Shown: positions 29,061 to 37,442 of the stretch, one piece after another
Position numbering within the stretch: position 1 is the first letter of the stretch
Layout of the letters: the number at the start of each line of letters is the position of its first letter
Assembly: GCF_013283365.1 (NCBI RefSeq)
Contig: NZ_WBYM01000006.1
Coordinates: 41,405-105,404 of the forward strand
Length of the DNA stretch: 64,000 nt
Reading direction: 5' to 3'
Source of the DNA: Marinobacterium sp. xm-d-530
GTDB taxonomy: Bacteria > Pseudomonadota > Gammaproteobacteria > Pseudomonadales > Balneatricaceae
The notes under the pieces: model-generated
The model's database searches: none
What the model saw: the letters and a program-made list of their open reading frames with translations, nothing else
What the model was told of the DNA's origin: nothing
Made by a program: the position numbers and the translations under genes

Positions 29061-30028
29061 AACAGCCTGCACTACTCCACGCTCTTTTGCTAGATGGTCA
29101 GGGCGGTGCTATTGCACTGAATTCTGAACAGATCTCTCAGCGGAGTGAGCTTGACGGTGAAGTTTGGATACATTTGGACTACACCGAAAAAGAGAGCCAC
29201 ACCTGGCTAGAGGAGCACTCAGGTCTATCGCAATCAGCGATCGATACCCTTCTAGCTGATAAGGTTCGTCCAAGAACAACCAGACTCGATGATGAACTGC
29301 TCATCGCATTGCGAGGGGTCAACTTAAACGTCAATTCTGACCCTGAAGACATGGTCTCTATACGCCTTCTTCTTAAACAGAATTGTCTCATCACGACACG
29401 CAAGCGTCGCCTACAATCTGTGACACAACTGGTTGAACAGCTCCAACAGGGCAAAGGTCCACACACCCTCTCGGATCTGATCACAGAGTTGGCAGACGGC
29501 CTGACAGAACGTATTGGTCGTTTAGTAGAAGAGTTAGATGTGCGGCTTGAGTCCCTTGAAGAGCAACTGGAGCAACAGGGCTCAAAGAGCCTGCGTGAAC
29601 CGCTAGCCGAGATGCGTACGACTAACGCTCGACTCAAACGTTATTTAGGCCCACAAAAAGAGGCTCTGACACAATTGATAGCCTCTAAGAGCACTCTTCT
29701 CAATGACGATCATCGCGCCTCGCTGTTTGAGACGAATGACCACCTCACTCGTCATATAGAAGATCTAGACATGTTGCGAGAACGCGCAGGTGCGGCACAA
29801 GATAGCATCATGGCCCAGCTGTCAGAGCAACTGAATGAGCGTCTATACCTTCTCGCCATCATCTCCGGACTCTTTCTACCCTTAGGATTTTTAACCGGTC
29901 TACTCGGAGTAAATCTTGGTGGTATACCCGGTGCTGACAACAGTTCAGCGTTTTTCATTTTCCTAGCGGCTCTATCGGGTACGACCGGCTTACTGGTCTA
30001 CCTACTTAAGCGCAAAGGCTGGCTCTAG
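29045..30028 (+). CDS. zntB: ZntB/CorA-family metal ion transporter
   Basis: 327-residue 2-TM-GxN family transporter. A long cytosolic alpha/beta and helical region precedes two C-terminal membrane segments. The pore signature is GVNLGGIPG, the ZntB variant, rather than the GMN of CorA magnesium channels. This points to zinc or a related divalent ion; E. coli ZntB was first described as zinc efflux and later as proton-coupled import. The gene starts inside the upstream hypothetical gene and its stop overlaps the greB start by one base (TAGTG). Confidence 0.88.
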   Translation: MEYELKQPALLHALLLDGQGGAIALNSEQISQRSELDGEVWIHLDYTEKESHTWLEEHSGLSQSAIDTLLADKVRPRTTRLDDELLIALRGVNLNVNSDPEDMVSIRLLLKQNCLITTRKRRLQSVTQLVEQLQQGKGPHTLSDLITELADGLTERIGRLVEELDVRLESLEEQLEQQGSKSLREPLAEMRTTNARLKRYLGPQKEALTQLIASKSTLLNDDHRASLFETNDHLTRHIEDLDMLRERAGAAQDSIMAQLSEQLNERLYLLAIISGLFLPLGFLTGLLGVNLGGIPGADNSSAFFIFLAALSGTTGLLVYLLKRKGWL

Positions 30029-30528
30029 TGGGCCGTTGGCGACCCCCTGCAGAGAAGAGCTCCCCCTACATTACCAAAGAGGGGTATGAGCGCTTGAATG
30101 CAGAGCTTAAACATCTTTGGAAGGTCCGACGTCCTGAGGTCACACAAGCCCTCAAAGAGGCTGCTGCAGAGGGCGATCGCTCAGAGAATGCCGAGTACAT
30201 CTATCGTAAAAAAGAGCTCAGAGAGATCGATAGGCGCGTTCGATACCTCGCTAAACGTATGGATCACTTTAAAGTGGTCGAGCATCTACCAGAGCAACGC
30301 GATACCGTCTTCTTTGGTGCTTGGGTGACCCTAGTTGATGAAGAGGATAACGAGATTGAGTACCGAATTGTCGGAGCCGATGAGATCAACCCTAAACTAG
30401 GTTACATCAGCGTTGACGCCCCACTGTCGAAAAAACTGCTAAAGCGTCAACTGGGCGAAGAGATAGAACACAATACACCAGACGGAAGAACACTCTGGTA
30501 TGAGATATTGGCGATACGATATGAGTAG
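30028..30528 (+). CDS. greB: Transcription elongation factor GreB
   Basis: Cleavage factor that rescues backtracked RNA polymerase by inserting an N-terminal coiled coil into the secondary channel. 166 residues: the coiled coil (YITKEGYERLNAELKHLW) with the acidic tip DRSENAEY, then an FKBP-like C-terminal domain (VFFGAWVTLVDEEDNEIEYRIVG). The preceding basic patch RVRYLAKRMDHFKVV supports GreB over GreA. Start GTG 30028 overlaps the zntB stop. Convergent with the tRNA cluster, eight bases away. Confidence 0.9.
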   Translation: MGRWRPPAEKSSPYITKEGYERLNAELKHLWKVRRPEVTQALKEAAAEGDRSENAEYIYRKKELREIDRRVRYLAKRMDHFKVVEHLPEQRDTVFFGAWVTLVDEEDNEIEYRIVGADEINPKLGYISVDAPLSKKLLKRQLGEEIEHNTPDGRTLWYEILAIRYE

Positions 30529-30535
30529 CAAGAAA

Positions 30536-30611
30536 TGGTGGGTCGTATAGGATTCGAACCTATGACCAATTGATTAAAAGTCAACTGCTCTACCAACTGA
30601 GCTAACGACCC
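30536..30611 (-). tRNA. tRNA-Lys (anticodon TTT)
   Basis: 76 bases including the encoded CCA: acceptor GGGTCGT paired with ACGACCC, D-arm AGCTCAGTTGGTAGAGC, anticodon loop centred on TTT, T-loop GGTTCGAATCC. Last of four tRNAs transcribed leftward. Identical to the next gene. Confidence 0.95.
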
Positions 30612-30639
30612 TGAACAGGTAATGTGAGATTTGTGAGAA

Positions 30640-30715
30640 TGGTGGGTCGTATAGGATTCGAACCTATGACCAATTGATTAAAAGTCAACTGCTCTACCAA
30701 CTGAGCTAACGACCC
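30640..30715 (-). tRNA. tRNA-Lys (anticodon TTT), second identical copy
   Basis: Same 76-base sequence as the copy at 30536-30611, separated by 28 bases. Transcribed third in the Ser-Asn-Lys-Lys cluster. Confidence 0.95.
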
Positions 30716-30731
30716 ACTCCAAATCTCGGTT

Positions 30732-30807
30732 TGGCTCCTCGAGCTGGACTCGAACCAGCGACCAATAGATTAACAGTCTACTGCTCTACCAACTGAGCTA
30801 TCGAGGA
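30732..30807 (-). tRNA. tRNA-Asn (anticodon GTT)
   Basis: 76 bases with CCA. Acceptor TCCTCGA pairs with TCGAGGA; anticodon arm GACTGTTAATC reads GTT; T-loop GGTTCGAGTCC. Confidence 0.95.
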
Positions 30808-30827
30808 ATAAACCTTGGACATCCTAA

Positions 30828-30915
30828 TGGCGGAGGGACAGGGATTCGAACCCTGGGAGCCTCTCGACTCGTCGGTTTTCAAGACCGGTGCTTTCGACCA
30901 CTCAGCCATCCCTCC
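30828..30915 (-). tRNA. tRNA-Ser (anticodon TGA)
   Basis: 88 bases with a long variable arm, as expected for class II tRNA-Ser. Acceptor GGAGGGA, anticodon loop CTTGAAA reads TGA, T-loop GGTTCGAATCC, CCA encoded. First gene after the promoter. Confidence 0.95.
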
Positions 30916-30931
30916 GTTAGGATGGGCGCAG

Positions 30932-30959
30932 ATGTTACCGTCCTCAGTTTTTCTGTCAA
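30932..30959 (-). promoter_or_regulatory. Sigma-70 promoter of the Ser-Asn-Lys-Lys tRNA cluster
   Basis: On the minus strand TTGACA (30954-30959), 16-base spacer, TAACAT (30932-30937), then a GC-rich CTGCGCCC discriminator typical of stringently controlled stable-RNA promoters. It lies 16 bases upstream of tRNA-Ser. Confidence 0.8.
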
Positions 30960-31007
30960 CCATTAGCCACAAAAAATTCACAAAAAAGTGAAAAAAAGTT
31001 CTTTTTT

Positions 31008-31043
31008 GATCACCCAATGATCAGTTTGTTCAAGGATTGATCA
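31008..31043. promoter_or_regulatory. Three helically phased TGATCA sites
   Basis: TGATCA occurs at 31008-31013, 31018-31023 and 31038-31043, spaced 10 and 20 bases apart, on one face of the helix. They lie between the tRNA promoter and the aldolase-family gene; a regulator site or a Dam-independent architectural role is possible. The intergenic stretch 30916-31165 also holds an A/T-rich tract near 30970-31005 and nothing else recognised. Confidence 0.35.
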
Positions 31044-31165
31044 GACAAGCGACATAAATCGGAAATCTTCCAACAAACGCCTTAGCGAATTGTGATGAAT
31101 GTCAGTACTTGCAGCGACCGCCCTGTGATAGGATTCGACTAACAATTTCTACATTGAGTAACGCT

Positions 31166-31936
31166 ATGTACAACATTCCTAAGGTCAATCTTCGGGGCAA
31201 AGTATCTGATATCGAGTGGCAAACACGCATCGATTTAGCTGCAGCCTACCGACTGGTCGTACTGCATGGTTGGGATGATCTTATCTATACCCACATCTCG
31301 GCACGTATCCCCGGTACCGAAGAGCTACTGATCAACCCGTTCGGCCTACGATTCGATGAGGTAACCGCTTCCAATCTGGTCAAGATCGACATTGATGGCA
31401 ATAAAATCGATCCGGACTTTCCGTATGACATTAACCCTGCGGGTTTTACCATTCATAGCGCGGTGCACCTCGCACGCCACGAAGACCAGTGCTCATTTCA
31501 CCTGCATCACCCTGATCTGATTGCGGTTGCGACTCGCAAAGAGGGACTACTGCCATTAAGTCAGTACTCAGCCTTTGCGTTAGCCAGCATCGCTTACCAC
31601 GAGTATGAAGGTCTGGCGGTTAATCCAGAGGAGATCAAGCGTCTACAGGATGATCTTGGCAACGCTAACTTCTTCATGCTGCGAAATCATGGTGCACTGA
31701 CAATGGGCAAAACCATTGGCGACGCTTTCATGCACATGTACGACCTGATTATGGCCTGTGAAGTGCAGGTCAAAATGCAGCATAACGCGACTGATATTGT
31801 TCCTGTTCCACAAAGCGTGATCGATGGCATCAAAGCCCAGGCCAATGTCGTACACACTGGAACAACGGGTGGCCAAAAAGCTTGGCCAGCGATGCTACGA
31901 AAAGTTAAACAAGCTTACCCAGAATTTGATCAATAA
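31166..31936 (+). CDS. Class II aldolase/adducin family protein
   Basis: 256-residue zinc-dependent class II aldolase/adducin-fold protein. The zinc-binding His pair is visible (FHLHHPDLIAVAT), with a later His in MLRNHGALTMG. Sequence is closer to the general aldolase/adducin group than to L-fuculose-phosphate aldolase, and some members lack aldolase activity. I start at ATG 31166 (MYNIPKVNLRG); the frame opens earlier at 31109 without support. With the enolase-superfamily gene 17 bases downstream it forms the rightward half of a sugar-acid cluster. Confidence 0.75.
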   Translation: MYNIPKVNLRGKVSDIEWQTRIDLAAAYRLVVLHGWDDLIYTHISARIPGTEELLINPFGLRFDEVTASNLVKIDIDGNKIDPDFPYDINPAGFTIHSAVHLARHEDQCSFHLHHPDLIAVATRKEGLLPLSQYSAFALASIAYHEYEGLAVNPEEIKRLQDDLGNANFFMLRNHGALTMGKTIGDAFMHMYDLIMACEVQVKMQHNATDIVPVPQSVIDGIKAQANVVHTGTTGGQKAWPAMLRKVKQAYPEFDQ

Positions 31937-31953
31937 TTATTAGAGTTTAAGCA

Positions 31954-33129
31954 ATGAAAATCACCGAAGTAGAGATTTTTGATATTCACTGTCCAGAGCG
32001 TCCACCCTGGAACCCTGTCTTTGTCCGCATTCATACCGATGAAGGCATTCACGGCCTCGGTGAAGCGGGCCTCGCCTACGACTGGGGACACAGTGCAGCG
32101 GCCGCAATGATTAAAGAGATCGCCGAAGCGGTTCTGATCGGCTTTGATCCGTTTAAGACAGAGCTTTTATGGTCACGCATGCTACGTGAGAGCTTCTGGG
32201 GACTTGGTGGAGGCCCTGTTCTATATTCGGCGATGAGTGCCATCGACACAGCACTGTGGGATATCAAAGGTAAAGCACTCGGACTCCCTGTCTACCAAAT
32301 GTTAGGTGGCAAGACCAATGACAACCTGCGCACCTATGCCAGCCAACTGCAGTTCGACTGGGATAAAGATTGCACCAAGATGCTAACGCCTGCTGATTAC
32401 GCCCGTGCAGCCTCAAAGGCGATGGCAGAAGGCTACGATGCCGTTAAAGTCGATCCGATCGTCTACGATGCTAACGGTGATTCAAGCTTTGACCGCACCA
32501 AGCTCTTTACACCTGCGCAGATGAAGTTGTTTGGGGATCGACTGCGTGCCATTCGTAACGAAGTCGGTGACGAAGTCGACATTATCTTCGAATCACACTC
32601 TTTAATGGGTGCCGCATCGGCCATCCAAATGGGTAAAGTGATCGAAGAGGTGGGCTGCATGATGTACGAAGAGCCTGTGAACTACCTCAACTCTAAAGTG
32701 CACAAAAAAGTATCCGAGGGTGTTAACGTGCCCATCGCAGGGGGTGAACGGCTATATCACCGCTGGGATGTTCGTCAGTACTTTGAAGATCAATCGATCG
32801 ACGTGCTTCAACCTGACGTCGGCCTTTGTGGCGGCTTCACTGAAGCTAAGAAGGTGTGTGACTACGCCGATGTCTACGACATTCGCATTCAAGCCCACGT
32901 GTGTGGTGGACCCGTAGCAACCGCCGCGTCACTGCAACTGGAAGCAGCGATACCTAACTTCCTAATACATGAGCACCATACCTATGCCATCAAGTCTTGG
33001 AACCGCGAACTCTGTATTCAGGATTATCAGCCAGTGAACGGCAAGTTCAGCGTACCGGATCTTCCAGGCATCGGTATTGAGCTAAATGATGAGATTGTCT
33101 ACCGCTCACCCAACGTGAAGGTTAAATAA
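31954..33129 (+). CDS. Mandelate racemase/muconate lactonizing enzyme-family acid-sugar dehydratase
   Basis: 391-residue enolase-superfamily protein. Visible active-site elements are K165-x-D167 (VKVDP), metal ligands expected near E240 (YEEP) and E265 (GGERLY), and an Asp288/His315 pair (PDVGLCGG, QAHVCGGP). The first metal-ligand position, usually Asp, reads E213-S-H215 (FESHS), an unusual form. Dehydration of an aldonic or hexonic acid is likely, but the family contains racemases and dehydratases with many substrates, so I do not name one. Context: lactonase and SDR dehydrogenase on the opposite strand. Confidence 0.72.
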   Translation: MKITEVEIFDIHCPERPPWNPVFVRIHTDEGIHGLGEAGLAYDWGHSAAAAMIKEIAEAVLIGFDPFKTELLWSRMLRESFWGLGGGPVLYSAMSAIDTALWDIKGKALGLPVYQMLGGKTNDNLRTYASQLQFDWDKDCTKMLTPADYARAASKAMAEGYDAVKVDPIVYDANGDSSFDRTKLFTPAQMKLFGDRLRAIRNEVGDEVDIIFESHSLMGAASAIQMGKVIEEVGCMMYEEPVNYLNSKVHKKVSEGVNVPIAGGERLYHRWDVRQYFEDQSIDVLQPDVGLCGGFTEAKKVCDYADVYDIRIQAHVCGGPVATAASLQLEAAIPNFLIHEHHTYAIKSWNRELCIQDYQPVNGKFSVPDLPGIGIELNDEIVYRSPNVKVK

Positions 33130-33141
33130 TCCCGGAAGAAG

Positions 33142-34005
33142 CTAGAAACGGTAGATCTCACGCGCGTTGAGATCTACCAACCGCTCTAAATCCAATCCCG
33201 ATTTACGCACAGATTCAACAACCAACAACCAATAGGCCTCATAGCTCATAGAGAGGGTTATCAGCGGGAAATTAGACGCCACCATCACCCTACTCTGACC
33301 AAAAAGAGTCACAAGCTGCTCAAGCGTCTGTTGAAGTGTCTGTGCAGTAAATGCTCTATCCAACATCTCGAACCCTGAACACTTAACGTACAGGTTTGGC
33401 AGCTCAGCAAGCTTCGTTAAACCGGTTAGCCAATGGTGCTTTTGCTCGCTAGAGAACGCGGCTGAACCAAAGCCTTGGTGATTCAAAACCACCGTCAGAT
33501 TAGGTAGCTGTTTGAAAAGCACTACGACCTTATCGACAGCCACTTCATCCGTAGCATCAAATTGCAGCTCAAAGAGCAGTCCGGCCGACTCTAGGATTTT
33601 AAGATTAGACAGGGTGTTAGGGTGGCTAATGATCAAATCTAACTGATCATCAAAGATATGACGCACCCCCACCATGGATGAGCGCTCGGTTAGCTCTGAA
33701 ATAGCGTTTCTGAACTCAGACTGTGAACGACAAAGATCTACACAGCCTATCGTTCGAACAGGGAGGCTGGCCTGTGATTCAATCCAATCGATCTCAAGCC
33801 AGGATTGATCATTACTAAAACCCGCTTCAATGTGTGTATAACCCGCCAAGCGCATTGGTTCAGATAGACGTATATCTGACTCAGTAAAATTACGAAGCAA
33901 GGCTGATTTATCAGGCCAATTAGGCCCTTGATTAGGCTGAAGCCAACCATACTCACCCTGTGAAAGATTAAACAGATGCAGGTGCGGATCAGTAATATTG
34001 ATCAT
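33142..34005 (-). CDS. Amidohydrolase-family sugar lactonase (fuconolactonase-like)
   Basis: 287 residues of the COG3618 (L-fuconolactonase-like) amidohydrolase group. The metal-binding H-x-H is in DPHLHLF (residues 6-12), the NHQGFG segment provides the following His, and a late SNFP motif resembles the usual conserved Asp position. The product would hydrolyse a sugar lactone to the acid. Its start overlaps the SDR stop by one base, a compact pair. The gene converges on the dehydratase gene, 12 bases away. Confidence 0.78.
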   Translation of the reverse strand: MINITDPHLHLFNLSQGEYGWLQPNQGPNWPDKSALLRNFTESDIRLSEPMRLAGYTHIEAGFSNDQSWLEIDWIESQASLPVRTIGCVDLCRSQSEFRNAISELTERSSMVGVRHIFDDQLDLIISHPNTLSNLKILESAGLLFELQFDATDEVAVDKVVVLFKQLPNLTVVLNHQGFGSAAFSSEQKHHWLTGLTKLAELPNLYVKCSGFEMLDRAFTAQTLQQTLEQLVTLFGQSRVMVASNFPLITLSMSYEAYWLLVVESVRKSGLDLERLVDLNAREIYRF

Positions 34006-34727
34006 TAGCGTGCAGTGTATCCACCATCAATCGGCAGCATGGCACCGGTGACAAAACCCGCCTCATCACTGGCCAAGTAAGCCACCATCGCGGCCACCTC
34101 ATTAGGTTGTCCAATGCGCCCGATAGGCTGCTCATTGGCCTCTGCCTGATGCACCTCATTGAGATCTGAACCCGAGCGAGCACAATAGGCCTCGACCGCT
34201 TTAGTGTAGAGCGGCGTCTCTATCGTACCTGGGCAGACAATATTGGAGCGGATATTAAACTGGGCGTAATCGATTGCAGTGGTTTTGGCGAGTGAAGCCA
34301 GAGCGTGCTTAGTCATGTTGTAAGCACAAGAGTTCGACTTAGCCACTGACGATTGATCTGAACCGATAAAAATGATCGAACCGCCCTGCTCCTTCATGTG
34401 CGGAACAGAAGCCTGCACCAGGGAGAAGGCGCCCTTCACGTTCAGATCAAACATCGCAACGAAATCCGCTTCGCTCGTCTGTTCAATATTAGCTGATAGA
34501 TGACGCCCCGCATTCGATACGACCACATCGATGCCGTATTGATCGGCAATCTGATCAACCGCGTTTGTTACCGCTTGATGATCCGTCACATCACAGATCA
34601 ACGTCTCGCCAACGGAGCCTTCACTGATGTCGAGGTTAAAGACCCTATCGCCCAGCTCAGCAAAGCGCTCAGCAATCGCCAAACCTATCCCCGAAGCACC
34701 ACCTGTAATCACAACTGTTCGCTGCAT
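34005..34727 (-). CDS. Short-chain dehydrogenase/reductase
   Basis: 240-residue SDR. The Rossmann motif TGGASGIG (8-15), the N-A-G motif (VVSNAGRH), catalytic Ser (FIGSDQSSVAKS) and Y-x-x-x-K (YNMTKHAL) are present. The C-terminal PGTIETPLY and the final DGGYTAR are typical of classical SDRs. A sugar dehydrogenase making a lactone for the downstream lactonase is plausible (inference from neighbours). It is divergent from the DUF1800 gene. Confidence 0.85.
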   Translation of the reverse strand: MQRTVVITGGASGIGLAIAERFAELGDRVFNLDISEGSVGETLICDVTDHQAVTNAVDQIADQYGIDVVVSNAGRHLSANIEQTSEADFVAMFDLNVKGAFSLVQASVPHMKEQGGSIIFIGSDQSSVAKSNSCAYNMTKHALASLAKTTAIDYAQFNIRSNIVCPGTIETPLYTKAVEAYCARSGSDLNEVHQAEANEQPIGRIGQPNEVAAMVAYLASDEAGFVTGAMLPIDGGYTAR

Positions 34728-34870
34728 AACTCACCTATCTAGACTGAACAAGCATTGTAACCATCAGTCGTCTGACCCGTCTATTAGGCTAGAGTGAGTA
34801 ATAGTTTTTTTCGACTTTTATTTCTCAGAAAATGTACTAATCTAAAGTTTCATTAAAAGAGCGATCGACT

Positions 34871-36316
34871 ATGTCTGCCAAGTCACCAGAACTAAACTAC
34901 ACAATGCGGGTCGGGCTTATCCCTCGCCTCGGCAACTCAATTCCCAACGACCCCGTTAATTGGGCAATTGATCAACTGAGTTATAACAAACCACTTAAAT
35001 CGCCGGCTGCTAATCGGAGTACAGATCCAGTCTATGAAGAGTGGCCTGCTCATTTAGATCCAGGATTAAAAGAGCGCTTAATCAATGTATGGCGTTGGGA
35101 CGAAGCAAGGGAGTCACTTCGAAAACAGCATGCAAATGAGGAGCGACTTTTAAGGCAAAAGTTGGATGAGGCTCAATTCAAGTATGACCTAAGGTGGTTT
35201 GATGCAGCTAAATTTAACCACTATGGAGCATACGGTGAAGACCCCGTTAGACAGCGTCTTGGGCACTTCTGGTTCAACCATTTCACCATTGGCTCGTACG
35301 ACTCTTTTTACACAGCCGGTGATTTTTACGAGCATCGTATTCTAAAAAATTTGAACGGTAGCTTTGCTGATCTACTCTACGAAGCAACCACGCACTACTC
35401 GATGCTACGCTATCTCGACAATGTCGATAACGTTTCACCCAATTCTGAGCAGGGACGTCATCGAAGGCAGAAGGGCAAACAGGTCGGACTCAATGACAAT
35501 TTAGCTCGTGAGATCATGGAGCTTCATAGCTGCTCTCCTGCTCAGGGTTACACCGAAGAGGACATTCACAACGCAGCAAGAATACTGGCCGGATGGGGAG
35601 ACTATGCTTTTAATCCACGCTGGGCCTATCAAGATTGGAAAAGTGCAGATTACCCGTACATTCGAAAGCGTGCCGATACCGGTACCAAAGTGGTAATGGG
35701 TAAAAAATATGGTCGTGGCAGCTCTGCACTTAAAGAGTTTACCAATGACCTTGCCGCACTGGATAAAACGCGAGAATACATATGCCACAAACTTGCACTG
35801 CACTTCATCAGTGACAATCCCAGTAAAAAGGTCACACAAGCCCTAGAAAGTAGCTGGAAAAACTCCAATGGCAACTTACTCGCAGTTCATACAACACTTT
35901 TAGAGCTCGCCTGGAGTGAGGGAGAAAACAAAGTCCTGTGGCCAAGCCATTGGCTATTCAACATAGTAAGAGCCGCTGATGCACACTATTTTGATAGTCA
36001 CCAAGACATTACCTCTTGGCAGATGGGGCGTGAGGTGGTTAAGCCGATGCGGGAGCTCGGCAACAGTTTTTGGGAAGAGCGTCAGCCCAATGGCTTCCCT
36101 CTCAAATCTAGAGAGTGGATAAGCCTAGAGCACCTTGATAGGCGTGTGCGATTTGCTCAATCCGTCTGGAACAGAGCTTTTGTTACCGCCAAACCTGAAG
36201 AGATTATGGATCACCTACAGGTTCCTCTGAGCTACCAATCAAAGGTGATGGAATTTGGTCAGGGGCATGAGCAATTCATTGCATTAACTGTGAACCGCTG
36301 GATGATGGAGGTGTAA
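34871..36316 (+). CDS. DUF1800 family protein
   Basis: 481 residues of the DUF1800 family: RQRLGHFWFNHFTIG near residue 130, the core NLAREIMELHSCSPAQGYTEEDIHNAARIL, and a conserved C-terminal helical region. The core normally reads LELHTLG; here it reads MELHSCSPAQGY. No signal peptide is visible. Function of DUF1800 is unknown; it is almost always encoded beside DUF1501, as here, one base away. It opens a three-gene operon with no transporter or regulator nearby. Confidence 0.78.
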   Translation: MSAKSPELNYTMRVGLIPRLGNSIPNDPVNWAIDQLSYNKPLKSPAANRSTDPVYEEWPAHLDPGLKERLINVWRWDEARESLRKQHANEERLLRQKLDEAQFKYDLRWFDAAKFNHYGAYGEDPVRQRLGHFWFNHFTIGSYDSFYTAGDFYEHRILKNLNGSFADLLYEATTHYSMLRYLDNVDNVSPNSEQGRHRRQKGKQVGLNDNLAREIMELHSCSPAQGYTEEDIHNAARILAGWGDYAFNPRWAYQDWKSADYPYIRKRADTGTKVVMGKKYGRGSSALKEFTNDLAALDKTREYICHKLALHFISDNPSKKVTQALESSWKNSNGNLLAVHTTLLELAWSEGENKVLWPSHWLFNIVRAADAHYFDSHQDITSWQMGREVVKPMRELGNSFWEERQPNGFPLKSREWISLEHLDRRVRFAQSVWNRAFVTAKPEEIMDHLQVPLSYQSKVMEFGQGHEQFIALTVNRWMMEV

Positions 36317-36317
36317 T

Positions 36318-37442
36318 TTGAAACGTAGAGACTTTTTGAAATTATCAGGCGGTTCATTAGCACTTGCGTCTGTTCCAACCTGGGCACGCTCCAACAACCC
36401 AAATCGACGCTTAGTTGTCTTCTTCTTAGAGGGTGGTCTAGATGGCCTAAGTGCATTGATACCCAAAGCGGAAGGTGCACTGGAGAGCCACAGGGAATCG
36501 TTGTTACCTACCTCACTTCTAGATCTCAATAGTCACTGGGCATTGGACCCATCGCTTCGAAACACGCACAAACTGATGCTGAGTCAGGACATACTTGGAG
36601 TCCATGCAACCAATTTCCCTTACACCAAACGTTCCCATTTTGAGGGACAAAACTTCATACAGGGCGCTGGCAAAGCTCCTTTTACAGAGAGTACTGGCTG
36701 GATAGGTCGAGGCTTAGATTTAGTCAACTACGGTGGACGGGCGATGAGCTTGGACACCCCTCTTCTACTCAGAGGAACGACTAGCATCGACAACTACTAT
36801 CCGGCTCATGTAAAGGGTGCCTACAACCCCTCTTCCGATCTCTTAAAAAGAATTCACTCAGGTCTATCAGAGCAGTGGCAAACCACCAATGAAAAACTGA
36901 TTGCTAGGGTGACTAAAAACACTTACCAATCCAATGATCGAAGTCCGAATGCATTAGCGCGAGAAGCCGGCAAAGCACTATCACAAAAGGATGGCCCCAT
37001 CGCCGCAATGATTCGACTAGGGGGGTATGACACTCATGCAGGACAAGGATCTCGTTTAGGATCTAAGCTAACTGAGCTAGATCTATGCATCAGTTCATTA
37101 AAAGATTCACTCGGTGAGGCTTGGGATAACACGACATTTATTACTCTCACCGAGTTTGGCCGAACCGTCAAAGTGAATGGCAGCAGCGGCTCTGACCATG
37201 GCTACGGCACCTGTATGTTTATTGGGGGTGGCGCTGTTAATGGTGGTGCGGTATTGGCTGACTGGCCCGGATTGGCAAAGAGTGACCTATTTGAGCGACG
37301 CGACCTGATGGCTACTTTGGATTCACGAAGTCTGTGTGCAGCTGCACTAGAGCACACACTTGGCCTTGAGCACGACGAAATCGCGGAACGCGTATTTTTT
37401 GAGCCAAACCTAAAACGAGTTACTGACAGGATATATCTATGA
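36318..37442 (+). CDS. DUF1501 family protein, Tat-exported
   Basis: 374 residues. It starts at TTG 36318 with a GGAGGTG site within the end of the DUF1800 gene. The N-terminus MKRRDFLKLSGGSLALASV is a clear twin-arginine (RRDFLK) signal. The body has the sulfatase-like DUF1501 fold with the conserved VVFFLEGGLDGLSAL and SDHGYGTCMFIGGG segments (GGxDG and HG-type motifs). Partners with DUF1800 across many phyla; biochemical role unsettled. Its ATGA junction overlaps the lipoprotein gene by four bases. Confidence 0.8.
   Translation: MKRRDFLKLSGGSLALASVPTWARSNNPNRRLVVFFLEGGLDGLSALIPKAEGALESHRESLLPTSLLDLNSHWALDPSLRNTHKLMLSQDILGVHATNFPYTKRSHFEGQNFIQGAGKAPFTESTGWIGRGLDLVNYGGRAMSLDTPLLLRGTTSIDNYYPAHVKGAYNPSSDLLKRIHSGLSEQWQTTNEKLIARVTKNTYQSNDRSPNALAREAGKALSQKDGPIAAMIRLGGYDTHAGQGSRLGSKLTELDLCISSLKDSLGEAWDNTTFITLTEFGRTVKVNGSSGSDHGYGTCMFIGGGAVNGGAVLADWPGLAKSDLFERRDLMATLDSRSLCAAALEHTLGLEHDEIAERVFFEPNLKRVTDRIYL

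Noticed and set aside
30778..31017. Open frame crossing tRNA-Ser and tRNA-Asn
   Set aside because: tRNA genes give the typical spurious product (SIAQLVEQ, NPCPSA); not a gene.
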